From Candidatus Scybalocola faecavium (GTDB lineage Bacteria; Bacillota; Clostridia; Lachnospirales; Lachnospiraceae): DNA of 34,348 bases. Position numbers and translations under genes: made by a program. Shown piece after piece: positions 8,116 to 16,088 of this stretch; within the stretch, counting starts at the first letter, position 1, and each line of letters begins with the position of its first letter. Location of the stretch: contig DVFP01000006.1 in the NCBI GenBank assembly GCA_018713145.1, positions 1 to 34,348 on the forward strand. The letters are read 5' to 3'. The notes beneath the pieces were generated by a model. The model saw only the letters and a list, made by a program, of their open reading frames with translations, had not been told where the DNA came from and did not search any database.

Positions 8116-8940
8116 CTATACGGCACCCCCGTTTTCCACATCTGAAATAATAACATCTTTCCTTTTCACAGCAAAACCGCCACTGCACCCAATGAGCGCC
8201 GCAGCACACAGCATATAGACAGCCGTTCCGGTTAAGCAAATACCATAGGAAGATGGAGAAAAAAGTCCATGGACAGACTCAAAGTGCTCTGCCTGCCACC
8301 CTATAACAAGGCGGGAGGCAGGATCCAGCCGGATCAGCCACAAAAAAGCCGCCGATTGTTCCGGGACGGTCCGAAGCAGGCCAAGTAAGGTGAGCATTAG
8401 TGCCTGACCGCCGAAAACAACAACAAATGCGCTGCTGCTCCCTGCAAAAACAGCAAGCAGGTTCACGGCCAGGGTCATTGCAAAAAGCCAAAAGCCATAG
8501 ATCAGCAGATAATAAACGCTTACTATAAATCCCGTCCCAGTCCATCGCACATCCCAACGCATCCCGGCCACAGCTAAAACTGACGCCAGATACAATACAA
8601 GAAATAGCAGCGTCATTTTTCCCAGGTTAAACAATTCCTTTATATACCACCGTGTCCGGTCCGTCACCCGCGAAAACACGTACACGCTGGCTGTACAAAA
8701 CTGTTTGTACATTTGGACGCCTGCATAAAGCTGAAACAGAAAAAACGGCAGAAGCTTCATAAAAAATGTAAGCAGCGCGCTCATGGAATAGTCCAGCATG
8801 AAATCTCCCCTTGATCCGGTAATCTGAAGGATAACGCCGGAAAGAGATATACTTCCCTCGTAAGGATTCACATAGGCTATAGAAATAAAAGCCCCTCCAG
8901 CCAGCGCTGCGATGATCAAAAAAATGTTCCTGCGCATCAT
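8116..8940 (-). CDS. ABC transporter permease (LanE/LanG-like), second
   Basis: About 274 aa with around six hydrophobic helices and no other domain, the size and layout of ABC-2 type permeases of LanFEG/Bcr systems. GGAGG lies about 10 nt before the ATG at 8940, and the ATG overlaps the stop of the preceding permease (TTTAATG); an in-frame TTG at 8949 is too close to the site. It probably forms a membrane heterodimer with the upstream permease, served by the downstream ATPase. Sequence identity to known LanE/LanG cannot be judged here. Confidence 0.75.
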   Translation of the reverse strand: MMRRNIFLIIAALAGGAFISIAYVNPYEGSISLSGVILQITGSRGDFMLDYSMSALLTFFMKLLPFFLFQLYAGVQMYKQFCTASVYVFSRVTDRTRWYIKELFNLGKMTLLFLVLYLASVLAVAGMRWDVRWTGTGFIVSVYYLLIYGFWLFAMTLAVNLLAVFAGSSSAFVVVFGGQALMLTLLGLLRTVPEQSAAFLWLIRLDPASRLVIGWQAEHFESVHGLFSPSSYGICLTGTAVYMLCAAALIGCSGGFAVKRKDVIISDVENGGAV

Positions 8941-9803
8941 TAAATACAATCCTCCTTTCCTGCAAAAAACATACAGGAAAGTGAAATTATCAACAAAAGA
9001 AGGACAATCCCTGCAAATACCGGGGTATTCTTATATTCGCCGTCAAAAAGCAAAAGATAATTATACCAGCCTGTAACATATTTTATATTTTCTATAATTC
9101 CTAATTCTTTAAGTAAAGAGGGAAGATAGATCGTAAAGTTGAGCAGAAGGAACACAGGCAAAAACAAAGTGATCCTGTATTTTATGCGGAACACAGCCGA
9201 TACTCCGGCCGTTAACGCTCCCAGCAGCCCGGATATAAGCCCAAAAAACAGGATACCTGCAATGGTATATATGTAAATGTTGTTTATATATAAATCAGAA
9301 AAAAAGTAATGACTGGCCATGTCCATATACTGGGAATCATAAATATTCCATTGGGAAAAATCTCCGGCAGCGGCCAAAGGAAAGGCCAGTATATTTAAAA
9401 TAAGCTCCAAAAGAAACGGCACTGTAAATACCACTGCCGTAAGGCCAAATGTAGAAATCCACCTGCTAAAATAATAAGTCATACTTCCTACCCGGGATAT
9501 AATCAAAATGTGCTCCTTGGCAGCCTTCTCTCCGGCAATGGAAAAAGCCGCCGGGCAGACGACCAGTATGGGATAAAGCTGTACAAAAAACAGGGCCATA
9601 TCTATATTATAATAAGTTTTATTATAGCTTAACAATATCATTTTCGCCGGATGGAACATTTCTAAAATATCCATTCCCTGAAACTCTAAAACATTCCAAA
9701 TGTAATTAAAAAGAACTAGGAGAAAAATAAAGGCAAAAGTTAGTATAAATCCCCTCTGCTTAATGCCCCATAAGAACTGTGTTTTTACCGACTTGAAAAG
9801 CAT
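8940..9803 (-). CDS. ABC transporter permease (LanE/LanG-like), first
   Basis: 287 aa with about six membrane segments, beginning 'MLFKSVKTQFLWGIKQRGFIL' and then hydrophobic; ABC-2 permease layout. GAGGGGGG precedes the ATG. It overlaps the next permease by one base, so the pair should be translationally coupled. It follows a secreted-protein gene and an inverted repeat. It probably forms the membrane half of a LanFEG-like exporter or immunity transporter. Confidence 0.75.
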   Translation of the reverse strand: MLFKSVKTQFLWGIKQRGFILTFAFIFLLVLFNYIWNVLEFQGMDILEMFHPAKMILLSYNKTYYNIDMALFFVQLYPILVVCPAAFSIAGEKAAKEHILIISRVGSMTYYFSRWISTFGLTAVVFTVPFLLELILNILAFPLAAAGDFSQWNIYDSQYMDMASHYFFSDLYINNIYIYTIAGILFFGLISGLLGALTAGVSAVFRIKYRITLFLPVFLLLNFTIYLPSLLKELGIIENIKYVTGWYNYLLLFDGEYKNTPVFAGIVLLLLIISLSCMFFAGKEDCI

Positions 9804-9822
9804 AAAATCCCCCCTCTATAGG

Positions 9823-9852
9823 TTAAGGGATGGTCACACGATCATCCCTTAA
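9823..9852 (-). other. Intercistronic hairpin between secreted-protein and permease genes
   Basis: TTAAGGGATG (9823-9832) and CATCCCTTAA (9843-9852) form a perfect 10-bp stem. No U tract follows in the minus-strand transcript, so it looks like an mRNA processing or stabilising hairpin. It could allow more secreted protein than transporter to be made. Confidence 0.55.
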
Positions 9853-9889
9853 TCCTTCAATAGCTTATGATAATTTTAGATACATCATC

Positions 9890-10294
9890 CTATCTCCCAT
9901 AATAACTTACGACTGCATTTGCAGCATCACTTGAATTTCCTCTAAATTGAAAATATACAGTTTTCAGATTAAAATAACCGTCCTTAATATTCATATCTGT
10001 TGCTGCGGAAGCAGATTCACTCAACACATAATAACTCTTCTCTACCATTACATTTCCTGAGCTACTCACAACACGACACTGTATTTTACTAAAATTATCT
10101 GTTCCACTTTCTGGATAAACAGAATGACAACGGGCAGATACATATCCGTTATATCCCGTCCTCGAATCTGATTTTTTAGTTGACCAAACCTGATTTTTGG
10201 GAATAGTTATATTTACTTTTGTACCTGCCATAGCTGGCATACAAACTGTAATAACCATAATCAATGTAAGTAAAATTGTATATGTTTTTTTCAT
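9890..10294 (-). CDS. Small secreted protein at head of the LanFEG-like operon
   Basis: 134 aa: a clear signal peptide ending at AMA-G leaves a mature chain of about 110 residues, rich in Ser/Tyr/Val and probably a beta-sandwich, with two Cys ('SARCHSVYP' and 'KIQCRVV') that could form a disulfide. GGAGGG lies 6 nt before the ATG. The family was not recognised. Its size and layout (small secreted beta protein followed by permeases and an ATPase) recall lactococcin-972-type loci, but that family's motifs are not evident. It may be a secreted partner, immunity protein or second effector of the lanthipeptide system. Its promoter carries repeats related to those before the regulator operon. Confidence 0.7.
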   Translation of the reverse strand: MKKTYTILLTLIMVITVCMPAMAGTKVNITIPKNQVWSTKKSDSRTGYNGYVSARCHSVYPESGTDNFSKIQCRVVSSSGNVMVEKSYYVLSESASAATDMNIKDGYFNLKTVYFQFRGNSSDAANAVVSYYGR

Positions 10295-10637
10295 TTCAAT
10301 CCCTCCAATATCTCAATGTAATGTAAGCTTTATGCATTTAAAATCGTCAAAACCCATTACAATCAAAGGTTTCAAGGGTGAGTATACCTTACCTCGCCTT
10401 TCTCCGATTTGAATGACTCAAATTTTATATCGGATTACCTAATTAAATTCAGACAGAAAGCCTGTTAAATTCAACCTTGACGAATATCCCACAAGTAAAA
10501 TATAATCATTCAGTCCAACATAAAAGGAAACGATTTTTTCATAATTTATTACATTACATATCTCAATAAGTATTTCCACCTAACTTTTTCCCAAATCATA
10601 TCTCCCCATCGGACTCGCTCCTCTCCTCTTTTTCTTT
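10295..10637 (-). promoter_or_regulatory. Long (~330 nt) 5' leader with alternative hairpins
   Basis: No gene longer than about 15 codons with a site was found between the -10 at 10638 and the secreted-protein start. In the minus-strand RNA, TCCGA...TTTGA pairs with TCAAATCGGA (10403-10434; 10 bp, one bulge). The AAATCG in that stem could instead pair with a downstream CGATTT, enclosing smaller hairpins (for example AAACC with GGTTT). It does not match any riboswitch consensus I know. A regulatory role is inference. Confidence 0.4.
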
Positions 10638-10701
10638 ATTATACACCAAAATTCCCCATTTAAAACCCTTTGTCCTCCAATGGCGTCCCCTTGTCCTCCA
10701 A
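10638..10701 (-). promoter_or_regulatory. Regulated promoter with 21-bp-spaced direct repeats (second LytTR-type site)
   Basis: Forward-strand TTGTCCTCCAA occurs at 10670-10680 and 10691-10701, exactly 21 bp apart, just after the lanM stop. In transcription sense these read ...TTGGAGGACAA. GCCATTGGAGGACA matches the ACCGTTGAGGGACA repeat before the regulator operon at 10 of 14 positions. A perfect TATAAT lies at 10638-10643, with no good -35 at 17 bp (GTTTTA), as expected for an activator-dependent promoter. The response regulator probably acts here, but the half-sites deviate from the LytTR consensus. Confidence 0.6.
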
Positions 10702-10710
10702 AAGTTTTCC

Positions 10711-13683
10711 TTATAATTCTGCCCGCAAAACATCTGGCAAATGCATATTATACTGCTTTAACAATGCATACCCCATCCCGGTAATCCCTGTCATAAAGCC
10801 CATATTAAAATATTCCTCCGGGTGGCTATTATACAAACTTATATATTGCTTTTTGACATATGCCTCCAGGGTTTCCCAAAAATCCATAGATATCTGTTCC
10901 ATATCTTTTATATTTGCTTTGGAAAGGCTTTCCAGTATACTCAAGTTTCCAAGCCATCCATGACACAGGCAAAGCCGGTCATCCTCCGCCTTCTGAACGG
11001 ATACTTCAAGCTTTAAAATCCCATGAACCAGATCTTTATAAGCTAAATCTTTTATATGCGCATACCACTGTCCGCTGCCATTAAGTTTCTCCAGGATTTC
11101 CATCCGGGATAAAGCGATTCCCCCGGCTCCGTGGCACCATGCGGTTATATGTGCCGGACTTTTTTCAATCATTTTATCAAGATCCTCAAGATGCAAAACC
11201 TCTTCCTGTAGCTTTGTCCCTCTTAAGTCTTTCCAGTTATTTTCCCTGCTGTCATATAAACGGTTTTCATAATCCAGCAACTGGCCGATAATCTTTAAAT
11301 ATTGTTCATTCTTTGTAGCTTCTGCCAGCCGGGTAAAGGCCAGGATAAATCCGCTGTTTCCATGGGCCATTCCAGAAAGGGGCGGACTGTCCTTACTCAC
11401 CTGCCAGCCCATACCCCCGTCTATGACAATGGCATGTTCCAAAAGAATTTTCGCTGCTTCCTTTGCCCATTCCAAATATATTTCATCTGAAAATTCACGG
11501 TACATATGTAAAAATACTACGATAGCTCCCCCATTTCCAGACAGCAGATCATAGCTTCGATCCTCCTTAAGCAGCGAATACAAAATCCCGCTGTGGCGAA
11601 TGGCAAACGATTTATACTGTTCATCTCCTGAAATTTTCCAAAGGAGCAGATAGGTATAAACCACAGAACCTTCCCCGCACCACAGCCCTGTGCTACGGCT
11701 TTGAAGTTTTCCTTTTTCCCCTTGTTTTGTGTAAGCAAAAAGGGTATGATCCAAACATTTTTTCAACGTTTTGACCTGACCCATGAAGTTTTCTTCGCAT
11801 AGATTGTCTGCACAAGCCAAATCCCTATCCTGGACAGAACAAATATAAGCGTTGACATAAACAGCAATGCCCCCGATCCCGTCATATAAATACATATTCA
11901 TAGGGCTAATCCGCCACTGGGCTTCCCCTATGCCAAGGAAACTTACGCTTGTCCAGCAAACGCTTTCTTTTAAGTCATCATAAATTCCATTTGCTAAAAG
12001 CCGTTCCATAATTTTGTAATCCATAGAATCCGTAAAGGCCGTGCTCTGAGATTGTGCCTGAAAATCCATATCAACATCTTTAATTGTTCCGCTATTTTCC
12101 CCATGCTTTTTAAGCAGCGCCATAGAAACCTGTATCCATTCCATCTGCCTGACTGCCCCTTCATTCAAAGATTCCATGCGCTGATAAAACAGTTCCCGGG
12201 CTGTCTGGTCAAAAAAGTCTTTAAATATATGATTGCCGCCCGCAAGATTCTTACTGTCTCCCTGTACATAAAATACAGGAATATCTCCCTGCAAAAGGCA
12301 GGCTTTTTCATAATTTATAATCTCATTTTTACACTGAGGGCTTCCAAAGTACCCGCTCTCAAGATGATCCAGAAGCGTCCGCCGAAGCCCGTCACTTTTA
12401 AGCGCTGACGGATGATAAGACATTTTTATATACATCCCATATACCTGAGTCTGGCGGATCAAATACCTTCCGTCCAGCTTAAAAACAGGCTCAGCAATAG
12501 TCTTAAATTCTGTTTTCTTTTTGCGGATCATTTCCCAGGCCATCAAAAAGCCCTGACATATCCATGAGACATAGTCTGAAGGATTCACAGTCTTTCCATG
12601 GAGACGAACGCCCCGGCCTTGAAAGCAAACCCTGGGATAGGTATATTCAATATGCATCCTGGATGTTTCCTCATCCACAACGACAGGAACCTTTACAGGC
12701 AAAGTCACTTCTCCATCAGCGCCTATGGCGCTTAAGCTTACGCCCTGTCCGTTTAAGTCCCAGGAGATCAAAGGCAGGGCCCCGGAATAAATAAGGGAAT
12801 CCGCTAACAGATCCGCCGTTTTATCCCTGGCATTTTCAGGCTTGCCCAATCTTCGATTTCCCGGGAAAAATTCCATATCTACAAATACGGGATACTCTCC
12901 ATGAGCAATAATATTTTCACCATGAAGATCTCCCACACCAAAGAGCCAAACCAAGCATAATAAAATACCGTATCTAAAGAAATACTGCTCTGCTTGTTTT
13001 TGTGTTTCACATTCTTTTGCACTTACAGCTTTCACCCATCCATAACGGCCTTTGTCCAGTACGGGATATTCGTAAGCGCAAAGTCCGCACTGCCCCATGA
13101 ACCAGGACGAAAGCTTTTGAAAGAAGATTTCGTTTTTCACAGAATGAGGCTTATAAAACAATACGTCCCCGCTATCGGTCTCTGCCCGGATCACCATTTT
13201 CCCGCCATGATGGCGGTCTGACAGGTTGGTGTGAATGGATGTGATTTTATGAAATTCCCTCCCTGAAAGAAGATATTTTTCAATATGATCTTTATCCTTC
13301 TGCAAATGGTCAAAAAACTGGCAAATATATGTTAAATAACGGGTTCCAAAGCCTAAAATACACTTTTTAAGCTCCGGATATTTATTCATCAACTGATTTA
13401 CATTTTTATCATTTTCTAAACAAGTATGAATAAACCGGACATAAATTTCTTCTTTACTTCCAGGCTCATCTTCATGGAGGGCGGCATATTGATGCAGTTC
13501 TTCAATCACTGCCCGGATGGCGATTTCAGTCGCGCCTTCAAACAGAGGCGCGCTTAATTCATCCAGCAAAGCCGTCTGATCCATAAAGCAGGTATTTTCC
13601 AGCTTTTTATAAAATGGCTTAATATTTTCTGGATATGTTGTTTGCATCCAGTTCCATAAATGTTTTCCAATATCTGTAAGCAT
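10711..13683 (-). CDS. lanM: Class II lanthipeptide synthetase LanM
   Basis: A 990-aa bifunctional enzyme that dehydrates Ser/Thr of a precursor peptide and cyclises Cys onto the products. The N-terminal dehydratase (DUF4135, kinase-like) shows YKPHS with Lys178, GDLHGEN (Asp252, His254, Asn257) and VDMEFF (Asp269). The C-terminal LanC-like cyclase retains the zinc ligands: Cys850 in AWCHGAGG, and Cys907 and His908 in LCLCHGWLGN. Length is normal for LanM. AGGAG lies 6 nt before the ATG. It is 57 nt downstream of the precursor gene, separated by a terminator-like hairpin. No C39 protease or transporter domain is fused. The substrate is almost certainly the adjacent 49-aa peptide. Confidence 0.95.
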   Translation of the reverse strand: MLTDIGKHLWNWMQTTYPENIKPFYKKLENTCFMDQTALLDELSAPLFEGATEIAIRAVIEELHQYAALHEDEPGSKEEIYVRFIHTCLENDKNVNQLMNKYPELKKCILGFGTRYLTYICQFFDHLQKDKDHIEKYLLSGREFHKITSIHTNLSDRHHGGKMVIRAETDSGDVLFYKPHSVKNEIFFQKLSSWFMGQCGLCAYEYPVLDKGRYGWVKAVSAKECETQKQAEQYFFRYGILLCLVWLFGVGDLHGENIIAHGEYPVFVDMEFFPGNRRLGKPENARDKTADLLADSLIYSGALPLISWDLNGQGVSLSAIGADGEVTLPVKVPVVVDEETSRMHIEYTYPRVCFQGRGVRLHGKTVNPSDYVSWICQGFLMAWEMIRKKKTEFKTIAEPVFKLDGRYLIRQTQVYGMYIKMSYHPSALKSDGLRRTLLDHLESGYFGSPQCKNEIINYEKACLLQGDIPVFYVQGDSKNLAGGNHIFKDFFDQTARELFYQRMESLNEGAVRQMEWIQVSMALLKKHGENSGTIKDVDMDFQAQSQSTAFTDSMDYKIMERLLANGIYDDLKESVCWTSVSFLGIGEAQWRISPMNMYLYDGIGGIAVYVNAYICSVQDRDLACADNLCEENFMGQVKTLKKCLDHTLFAYTKQGEKGKLQSRSTGLWCGEGSVVYTYLLLWKISGDEQYKSFAIRHSGILYSLLKEDRSYDLLSGNGGAIVVFLHMYREFSDEIYLEWAKEAAKILLEHAIVIDGGMGWQVSKDSPPLSGMAHGNSGFILAFTRLAEATKNEQYLKIIGQLLDYENRLYDSRENNWKDLRGTKLQEEVLHLEDLDKMIEKSPAHITAWCHGAGGIALSRMEILEKLNGSGQWYAHIKDLAYKDLVHGILKLEVSVQKAEDDRLCLCHGWLGNLSILESLSKANIKDMEQISMDFWETLEAYVKKQYISLYNSHPEEYFNMGFMTGITGMGYALLKQYNMHLPDVLRAEL

Positions 13684-13693
13684 ATAAACTCCT

Positions 13694-13732
13694 AAAAAAG
13701 AAAGAGCAACTGATGAGGGTCAGTTACTCTTT
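13694..13732 (-). terminator. Attenuating terminator between precursor and lanM
   Basis: In the minus-strand transcript AAAGAGTAACTGA, loop CCCTCA and TCAGTTGCTCTTT form a 13-bp stem with one U-G pair, followed by CTTTTTT. It lies between the precursor stop (13741) and lanM (13683) with no other promoter visible. Partial read-through would give excess precursor over enzyme, a common RiPP arrangement. Confidence 0.85.
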
Positions 13733-13740
13733 GATACCTG

Positions 13741-13890
13741 TCAGCAGCCACTAATTGTTAAAAATCCGCATAAGCCTATAATCGTTTCTTTAACATCTGT
13801 ATGACTTTCGCTAAGTTTTAAAATTTCTTCTAACTCATCCTCCAGGTTTCCCGCTGCAAAAACACTGTTTTTGTATTTTTCATTTTCCAT
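13741..13890 (-). CDS. lanA: Lanthipeptide precursor peptide (49 aa)
   Basis: The translated start is MENEKYKNSVFAAGNLEDEL and the end is TIIGLCGFLTISGC-stop. It has an acidic leader ('NLEDELEEILKLSES', reminiscent of the ELxEEEL-type leaders of mersacidin/plantaricin C-like precursors) and a hydrophobic C-terminal core with two Cys (41, 49) and Thr36, Thr45, Ser47 as dehydratable residues, enough for two (methyl)lanthionine rings. There is no GG/GA/AA cleavage motif before the core, so the exact core start is uncertain. GGAAGGAG lies 9 nt before the ATG; a second ATG two codons upstream (13896) is closer to the site. The gene overlaps the kinase 3' end by 11 nt and sits directly before lanM. 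Its modification by LanM is inferred from position and content. Confidence 0.88.
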   Translation of the reverse strand: MENEKYKNSVFAAGNLEDELEEILKLSESHTDVKETIIGLCGFLTISGC

Positions 13891-15199
13891 GATCATTTTC
13901 TCCTTCCTTTAATTCCATTAGAACTTTTACTCTAAAAAATGTATCATCATAATCAAAATCAATACTTCCATGATACTTTTCTACTGTTTGCCGGACACTG
14001 ACCAAACCGTAGCCGTGAAGATTTTTATCCATTTTAGAGGATATAAAACGGCCATTTTTAACTACTGGGGCTTTAGGACTGGAATTAAGAATGTAAAGCC
14101 ATAACACTTGTTCCTGACGACCCAGAGTTACATGGATATAAGGATGTTTTTCTTTTAATTCACAGCAGGCTTCCACAGCATTGTCTAAAAGATTACTTAA
14201 TAAAATGCACACATCATAACACGCGGAAATCTCACCTAATATTGCGCACTCTATTTGAAAATCAATCTTTTCACAGGCTGCCCTGTTCTCCTTCATGGCC
14301 AGCACCAAGTCTACCATAACGTTCCCTGTATAATACTTTCTCTTCACCTGACTACTTTCTAAAATCTTTTGATTCAAAACTTCTGAGAGCTTATCGTAGG
14401 CTCCATTGCGTTCCAACTGCTTCATGATCAGAAAATCATGCTTATGGTCATGGAGCAATTTTGACTTTTCCTCTTCGGCTTGTACTAATTCTTCAAGCTG
14501 GGCTTTAAGCTGTATATCCTGCTGTTTTACAATCTGGCTTTCATACGCCATTTTCGCATAGCTTTTGCTAATCGCTAGAAAAGCTGTAACGCCAAAAAAT
14601 GCAATACTTCCCAGAAACATGCTCAGCCAAAGCCCGGAAGCTGTGCTTAAATCATCAAAGTTTAAATAAGTATAAGATAAAATCTGGGCTATAACCCCAA
14701 GCAGTATCAAAAGGCCGCTTTTTAACGGAAAGTAAATTTTTTGCTTTTTTCTATGTCCTATATTTATCAAAACAATCCATAGAACAAGAAAAATTCCTAA
14801 TAAAACTGTTAAATACAGCGTATAAGGCTTCCAAAACAATTTATAATCCGCCTCAAAATCCCGGTTCAAGATAAGAACCGATAACCCAGCCGACTCCGCC
14901 AGACCGACCAATGAAAAATAAAAGTAACAAACCGAAAAGCTAAGAATCAATTTCATGCGGTAAAGAATCCATAATAAAAAAGCAAAGAAAAACGACTGAG
15001 GGATAGCCATTTGCATTGTAAATTGTATATCAAAAATCACCCGGTTTCCTGCCGGTAAAAAAACAGTCAGGGCAAAAAGTCCTGCCGCCGCTCCCTGGCG
15101 GATTCGGTTGGGCTTCCTTTTTCTGTAGCACATTTGTGCAAAACTATATAAAAAACCGCACTGGGCAACAGCAAGGAGGATATAGACCATGTCCCTCAT
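13880..15199 (-). CDS. AgrC-type GHKL sensor histidine kinase
   Basis: 439 aa. About six hydrophobic segments in residues 1-212 form a polytopic sensor. A coiled-coil linker (about 220-245) leads to the H-box 'LLHDHKHDFLIMK', where His254 (in HDF) is the likely phosphoacceptor. The HATPase_c_5-type domain shows N-box NLLDNAVEAC and G-box HGYGL. This is the architecture of peptide-sensing AgrC/ComD kinases. Its start overlaps the regulator stop by 4 nt (ATGA) and its end overlaps the precursor start by 11 nt, so the three are co-translated. The modified peptide is a natural candidate ligand, as in autoinduced lantibiotic systems. No agrB or agrD gene is present. Confidence 0.88.
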   Translation of the reverse strand: MRDMVYILLAVAQCGFLYSFAQMCYRKRKPNRIRQGAAAGLFALTVFLPAGNRVIFDIQFTMQMAIPQSFFFAFLLWILYRMKLILSFSVCYFYFSLVGLAESAGLSVLILNRDFEADYKLFWKPYTLYLTVLLGIFLVLWIVLINIGHRKKQKIYFPLKSGLLILLGVIAQILSYTYLNFDDLSTASGLWLSMFLGSIAFFGVTAFLAISKSYAKMAYESQIVKQQDIQLKAQLEELVQAEEEKSKLLHDHKHDFLIMKQLERNGAYDKLSEVLNQKILESSQVKRKYYTGNVMVDLVLAMKENRAACEKIDFQIECAILGEISACYDVCILLSNLLDNAVEACCELKEKHPYIHVTLGRQEQVLWLYILNSSPKAPVVKNGRFISSKMDKNLHGYGLVSVRQTVEKYHGSIDFDYDDTFFRVKVLMELKEGENDHGK

Positions 15200-16008
15200 A
15201 TCTGATCCTCCGCCTTTTCTTTAGGAAAGCTTCGAATCATACCTACAGACATAAGCTTGTCTGCCACATCTTTCCTCCGCCTTCGGCTCACCGGCAGCTT
15301 ACTTCCATTATTCATCCAGATCGTATCCTCATCCATACGGGATATGTACCGCACATTCACAGCATAAGCTTTGTCTATCTGTACAAAAGGCTCTTCTGCT
15401 AAAAGATTCATGGCGTCACTTAAAGTGCAGCGTATCTTGCAAAAAGTATTTTTCGTATAAAAAAAAGTATACTTCCGTTCATAATGCACATACATAATGT
15501 CCAGAATCTTCAAAATCACCTTTTCTCCAGAAGAAATAAACAAAAGGCTTTGAGACTGTTCCTGACAAACGATCTGACATGCGATTTTCAGAGCTTCATC
15601 AAGCTTTTCATTAAGTTCCTGCTTACAAATATAACGAAAAACCCCATAGCGATAACCGTCCACTGCGTATTTCGCATAGTTTGACACAATAATAATAATA
15701 CTTGACGGATTTTCCTTCTGAATCCGAACAATTAACTCCTGTCCAGATAATTCTTCCATCTCAATATCCACCATAAACACATCAAACGACTGGGTACACT
15801 CTTTAAGGTCCTGTAATAACTGTTTGGGATGAAGATAGGATTTTATCTGCCATTTATACTTAGAATGATCAAAAAATCTTCTTGCCAAAGATTCTTCTAT
15901 TTCTAAAATCTCCGGATCGTCATCCACAATAGCCAGACCAATAATCACCTCCTCTTCTGGTAAATTACCAGGATATGTAATTTTTTCAATAAATTCTTTA
16001 TTTTTCAT
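15196..16008 (-). CDS. LytTR-family response regulator (AgrA-like)
   Basis: 270 aa from the ATG at 16008. The receiver domain shows AIVDDDPE and the phosphoacceptor Asp81 in 'FMVDIEMEELSG'. A C-terminal LytTR DNA-binding domain (about 155-260) contains 'FVQIDKAYAVNVRYIS'. It is first gene of the autoregulated operon; two perfect LytTR half-sites precede it. The start is uncertain. The ATG at 16008 has no good ribosome site. AGGAG at 16033-16037 is 6 nt from an in-frame CTG (16026). A strong AGGAGGTGA lies inside the coding sequence just before the AIVDDD segment, where homologs usually begin, but only ATT or CTG codons follow it. Confidence 0.88.
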   Translation of the reverse strand: MKNKEFIEKITYPGNLPEEEVIIGLAIVDDDPEILEIEESLARRFFDHSKYKWQIKSYLHPKQLLQDLKECTQSFDVFMVDIEMEELSGQELIVRIQKENPSSIIIIVSNYAKYAVDGYRYGVFRYICKQELNEKLDEALKIACQIVCQEQSQSLLFISSGEKVILKILDIMYVHYERKYTFFYTKNTFCKIRCTLSDAMNLLAEEPFVQIDKAYAVNVRYISRMDEDTIWMNNGSKLPVSRRRRKDVADKLMSVGMIRSFPKEKAEDQI

Positions 16009-16045
16009 ATGGCACCATACTTTCAGGATTTTCTCCTATTGACAT

Positions 16046-16073
16046 TTTATATCATTTACTTCTGTATTGTAAA
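16046..16073 (-). promoter_or_regulatory. Promoter of the regulator-kinase-precursor-lanM operon
   Basis: On the minus strand, TTTACA (16068-16073), a 16-nt spacer and TATAAA (16046-16051). It lies 15 bp downstream of the proximal LytTR repeat. The predicted transcript start near 16039 leaves a very short leader before the AGGAG at 16033-16037. Confidence 0.6.
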
Positions 16074-16088
16074 CAATTAAAGCAATGT

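Noticed and set aside
10295..10440. Known riboswitch (c-di-GMP, TPP, purine, fluoride, guanidine) in the leader
   Set aside because: None of the conserved core sequences I know are present.
10520..10620. Short frames of 9-14 codons in the long leader of the secreted-protein gene
   Set aside because: Ribosome sites are badly spaced and the frames have no recognisable content.
13741..13890. Reading the 49-aa peptide as an AgrD-type autoinducing peptide precursor because of the adjacent AgrC/AgrA-like pair
   Set aside because: No agrB protease gene is present and the peptide lies directly before a complete LanM; two Cys plus Thr/Ser at the C-terminus fit lanthionine formation better.
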